Positions 32,164 through 34,864 of a stretch of 34,864 bases of DNA are shown here, piece after piece (within the stretch, counting starts at the first letter, position 1; each line of letters opens with the position of its first letter). The position numbers and the translations under genes are program-made. The DNA is from CAYMJV01 sp964390545 (lineage in GTDB: Bacteria; Desulfobacterota; BSN033; UBA1163): NCBI GenBank assembly GCA_964390545.1, contig CAYMJV010000028.1:1-34864 (forward strand), given 5' to 3'. A model generated the notes under the pieces. It did not search any database, was not told where the DNA came from, and worked only from the letters and a program-made list of their open reading frames with translations.

Positions 32164-32815
32164 ATGCGGAAGAGATGCTTCGTATGCTTAATCCTTCTCT
32201 TAACTTTTTTGGCCGCGCAAGAGGTTGTTTTTGGGCAGGGCGCGATNNNNNNNNNNNNNNNNNNNNNNNNNNNNNNNNNNNNNNNNNNNNNNNNNNNNNN
32301 NNNNNNNNNNNNNNNNNNNNNNNNNNNNNNNNNNNNNNNNNNNNNNTTTTGGGCAGGGCGCGATGGAAATCTCATCTCCTGCATTTAAGCACAAAGGGGG
32401 CATTCCAGATAAGTATGCCAAAGGAAGTTTTTCGATACCGTTGTCATGGAAGAATGTGCCTGAAGGAACCAAATCCTTCGCCCTTTCAATTGTTGATATA
32501 CATCCGGTAGCCCAAAACTGGGTTCACTGGCTGGTGATTCATATTCCACCGCGGACGAACAGTCTTGAGGAAGGAGCTTCCAAGAAGAAAATGCCTTCAG
32601 GAGCGATGGAATTGAAAAACTCTTGGGGGGATGTTGGATACGGCGGACCTGAACCCCCTCCAGGTTCAGGCGAACATTCCTATGTGATTACGATCTATGC
32701 GCTGAACGTGGAGAAACTTGATCTGAAGCCCAACACATCTCTTTCGAAATTCGAGAAGACGCTCAAAGGAAAGGTAGTGGGTTCAGCCTCCATCACGGGT
32801 ATGTACAGCCGCTGA
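32164..32815 (+). CDS. Exported YbhB/YbcL-family (PEBP-like) protein, split by an assembly gap
   Basis: A signal-peptide protein of the YbhB/YbcL Raf-kinase-inhibitor-like family. The first part (MRKRCFVCLILLLTFLAAQE) is a signal peptide; after the 100-N gap the frame continues as MEISSPAFKHKGGIPDKYA. GTKSFALSIVDIHP, WVHWLVIHIPP, GYGGPEPPPGSGEHSY and ITIYAL are family motifs that shape the anion-binding pocket. An 18-base exact duplication flanks the gap. Removing the N run and one copy (118 bases) puts both parts into one frame of 177 residues. Biological role is unclear, as for most bacterial members. The ribosome site is weak. Confidence 0.85.
32247..32346. other. 100-N scaffold gap with duplicated flanks
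   Basis: Exactly 100 N, flanked by the same 18 bases (32229-32246 and 32347-32364). Merging the flanks restores the reading frame of the YbhB-like gene, so the gap is very probably an unmerged overlap with no missing DNA. Confidence 0.93.
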
Positions 32816-32924
32816 CCCGATATGGAGAGATTATTTGCCCATCCGGGTCGCAAATAGCTTACTGAATCTTCGGACCAGCCTAATCAGCCATCCATTGAAG
32901 AGAACCCCATGTCCCTATTGTCAA

Positions 32925-34487
32925 TTAGTGCACTCGGCGACCGTAGCCTGTCCAGTAGGGTTCTCGGAGAGCTTTTCGGTCTATCTTATTAAAGGCAGTC
33001 TTGGGAACTTCGTCGATGAACTCAACGCTCCTGGGCTTTTTGTAACTGGCCAGGTTCTCCTTGCAGAATTGGACGATCTCCTCCTCAGTCGCCCGGGCTC
33101 CATGCTTAAGCACGACCATGGCCTTGACTGCCTCTCCCCAGGTATCATCAGGCACAGGGATCACAGCCACTTCGGAGACAGCTGGGTGGGCTAGGATGAC
33201 CTCCTCCACCTCTCTGGGGTAGATATTAAAACCGCCGCTGATGATCATGTCGCTCTTGCGGTCTACGATGTAGATATAGCCGTCTTCGTCGATTGTCCCC
33301 ATATCCCGCGTATGAAGCCAGCCGTTCACAAAGGTCTCAGCTGTGTCCTGGGGTTTCTTCCAATATTCTTTTATCATCTTATTGGAGCGTAAACAGATTT
33401 CCCCGATTTCCCCTGGTTTGACCGACTGGCCCTTTTCGTTGAGAATTTTGAGCTCGACCCCAAGGGCTGGTTTGCCGGCGGAGGAAAGCCTTCTAAGCTG
33501 ATTTGGACCCCCTTCGAGAATATGATCTTCCGGCCCCAGGAAGGTGATGGGTTGGGCCATCTCTGTCATGCCGTAGTTCTGGCGGAAGACCGGTCCAAAG
33601 ACCTTGATGCCTTCCTTAAGCCACTCGACCGGCATAGGTGCTGTGCCGTACCAGATCCGTCTTACCGATGAAATGTCGAAGTCGTGGATCCGGGGAGAAC
33701 GCAGAATCATGGCGAGCATGGTTGGCACGAACAGGACTGAGGTTACCCGTTCTCGGTCGATCGTCTCGAGGACCAACTCGGGATCGAAGCGAGGCAAGAT
33801 GATGCTCTTTGCGCCGCGGCAGTAATAGACCATCATCATTAATCCTGCGGCGTGGGTCAGAGGGCCAACACTAAGGTAGATGTCTTCCGGCCCGATGGGC
33901 TTATCCAGATTGATCAAGATGTTGGTGACGATGTTATAGAAGATGCCGAAGGTCATAACCCCGCCCTTGGGGCGGCCGGTTGTCCCTGCGGTGTAATGGA
34001 TACGCTCAATGTCCACCTCATAATCTACATCAGCATCAGGGAGTGTGATGGGCTGGCCCTTCATAAGTTTCTCGTAGCTCAACCGTCCCGGCAAAGAAGG
34101 ACCAACCACGATCACATGTTTGAGGGAAGGGATCGAAGCGAGGACGGGTTCCATGGCCTCGGCAAACTCCTCGCCCAGGATGAGTGCATCCGTTTCAGAG
34201 TCGTTCAGAATTTCGGCCTGCTCCCGGGGAGAGTTGCGAATATTCAAGGCGACGTAAGTCAGCCCGGCCCTTGGAATTCCAAGGATAGATACGGCACTCT
34301 CTATTCCATTGTTTAAGAGAGCGGCGACCTTGTGCCCCCTCCTAAGACCAAGGGATAAGAGACCATGGCAAATTTGATTAATCTGAGCATCCATCTCAGC
34401 GTAAGTCAATCGATCCTTGCCAAAGACAACAGCAGTACGCTCGGCGTAACGAGTCATCGGCCAGGTAAATAAAATTCCAGGTCTCAT
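32925..34487 (-). CDS. AMP-forming acyl-CoA synthetase
   Basis: A 520-residue member of the AMP-dependent synthetase/ligase family, which activates a carboxylic acid to its acyl-CoA through an acyl-adenylate. The phosphate loop is YTAGTTGRPKGG (near residue 160), followed by YGMTEM, GWLHTRDMGTIDEDGY and DRKSDMIISGGFNIYPREVE. The adenylation lysine is kept near the C-terminus in PKTAFNKIDRKAL, where Asn replaces the usual Gly before it. The substrate is probably a fatty or aromatic acid. ATG 34487 has GGAGG nine bases upstream and is preferred to 34517. It stands alone on the minus strand. Confidence 0.88.
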   Translation of the reverse strand: MRPGILFTWPMTRYAERTAVVFGKDRLTYAEMDAQINQICHGLLSLGLRRGHKVAALLNNGIESAVSILGIPRAGLTYVALNIRNSPREQAEILNDSETDALILGEEFAEAMEPVLASIPSLKHVIVVGPSLPGRLSYEKLMKGQPITLPDADVDYEVDIERIHYTAGTTGRPKGGVMTFGIFYNIVTNILINLDKPIGPEDIYLSVGPLTHAAGLMMMVYYCRGAKSIILPRFDPELVLETIDRERVTSVLFVPTMLAMILRSPRIHDFDISSVRRIWYGTAPMPVEWLKEGIKVFGPVFRQNYGMTEMAQPITFLGPEDHILEGGPNQLRRLSSAGKPALGVELKILNEKGQSVKPGEIGEICLRSNKMIKEYWKKPQDTAETFVNGWLHTRDMGTIDEDGYIYIVDRKSDMIISGGFNIYPREVEEVILAHPAVSEVAVIPVPDDTWGEAVKAMVVLKHGARATEEEIVQFCKENLASYKKPRSVEFIDEVPKTAFNKIDRKALREPYWTGYGRRVH

Positions 34488-34716
34488 AATAAATTTCCTC
34501 CGTAAGATTAGATCCAATTAAGAATCATTCCATCGAAAACTTAAGGTATTCTATATCAAAAAAGGATTGACAATGCCAGATTAACTATGTATAGGATATC
34601 TACCTAAGAATAAGTGGGGCCTCCACATTTAACCCATTAGAATTATTCTGAAAATATGTTCTTAAGTAAACCTACACAATAATTTCATGAATCAGGGGGT
34701 TCATTGAAAACCGACC

Positions 34717-34864
34717 ATGAAGAGAAGGGTAAGATCGAAAAGATTCCCTCGTCGGCCAAATTGTCACTTGTACCCGCCCGGGCACATCAAGATCATTGAA
34801 GCCTTGAGAACGATTGCTCCTGGTCTGTTTTTGACTCCCTTGGCCGATGCTGTGCCCAAGAAGG
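34717..34864 (+). other. Unresolved open frame at the window edge
   Basis: ATG 34717 opens a frame of 49 codons that runs off the window (its end reads IKIIEALRTIAPGLFLTPLADAVPKK-like residues, with IAPGLFLTPLADAV most protein-like). The opposite strand is also open here in part, so strand and product are undecided. The 229 bases before it (34488-34716) hold no gene and only AT-rich sequence that may include promoters. Confidence 0.25.

Overview
This window reads as a metagenome-type scaffold from an anaerobic, Gram-negative-like bacterium, perhaps a Desulfobacterota-like lineage. That placement is inference. It rests on a ferredoxin-type 2-oxoacid oxidoreductase, tandem B12-binding radical SAM proteins, two ABC importers with exported binding proteins, and many short palindromic intergenic repeats. 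No rRNA or tRNA gene was seen. Two runs of exactly 100 N (4795-4894 and 32247-32346) are scaffold joins. Each is flanked by a short exact duplication (55 bp and 18 bp), and collapsing each join restores a single intact gene.

Region 1 (15-10727, + strand) is a Liv-type ABC importer: binding protein, LivH, a LivM-LivG fusion and LivF. It runs into a 2-oxoacid:ferredoxin oxidoreductase operon with alpha, beta and gamma subunits. An MmgE/PrpD-family gene sits between beta and gamma, and the operon ends in a GltD-like FAD/NAD(P) protein fused to a ferredoxin domain. From alpha onward every gene overlaps the next. The layout suggests uptake of an organic acid or amino acid, processing, and oxidative decarboxylation of a 2-oxoacid with electrons passed to NADP or ferredoxin.

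Region 2 (10734-22862, - strand) is the most interesting part. In order of transcription it encodes an Fbp/Afu-type importer (binding protein, fused permease, ATPase), IolG, IolM, IolN, IolO, a PfkB kinase, an IolI-like isomerase and a second PfkB kinase. This matches the non-classical inositol route described for Thermotoga maritima (inositol to 2-keto-myo-inositol to a diketo-inositol to 5-keto-L-gluconate to D-tagaturonate), and the genes lie in pathway order. The importer's binding protein lacks the tyrosine pair of ferric-binding proteins and carries a His-Asp at that place. An inositol phosphate or other sugar phosphate is therefore a better guess for its cargo than iron. Repeats and hairpins fill the gaps between these genes.

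Region 3 (23395-26316, + strand) holds two tandem B12-binding radical SAM proteins of unknown substrate. Region 4 (26357-30844) is an accessory island: a MITE-like element, a BrnT-type toxin with a small partner, an orphan addiction-module antitoxin whose toxin is reduced to its first codons, a restriction-modification pair (HNH nuclease plus N4-cytosine/N6-adenine methyltransferase), an unknown 106-residue protein and repeat palindromes. Region 5 (30885-34864) holds a HAD phosphatase, a small AhpD-like protein, an exported YbhB/PEBP protein, an acyl-CoA synthetase and an unresolved edge reading frame.

Comparisons to named proteins are from memory of those families; no alignment or search was run.
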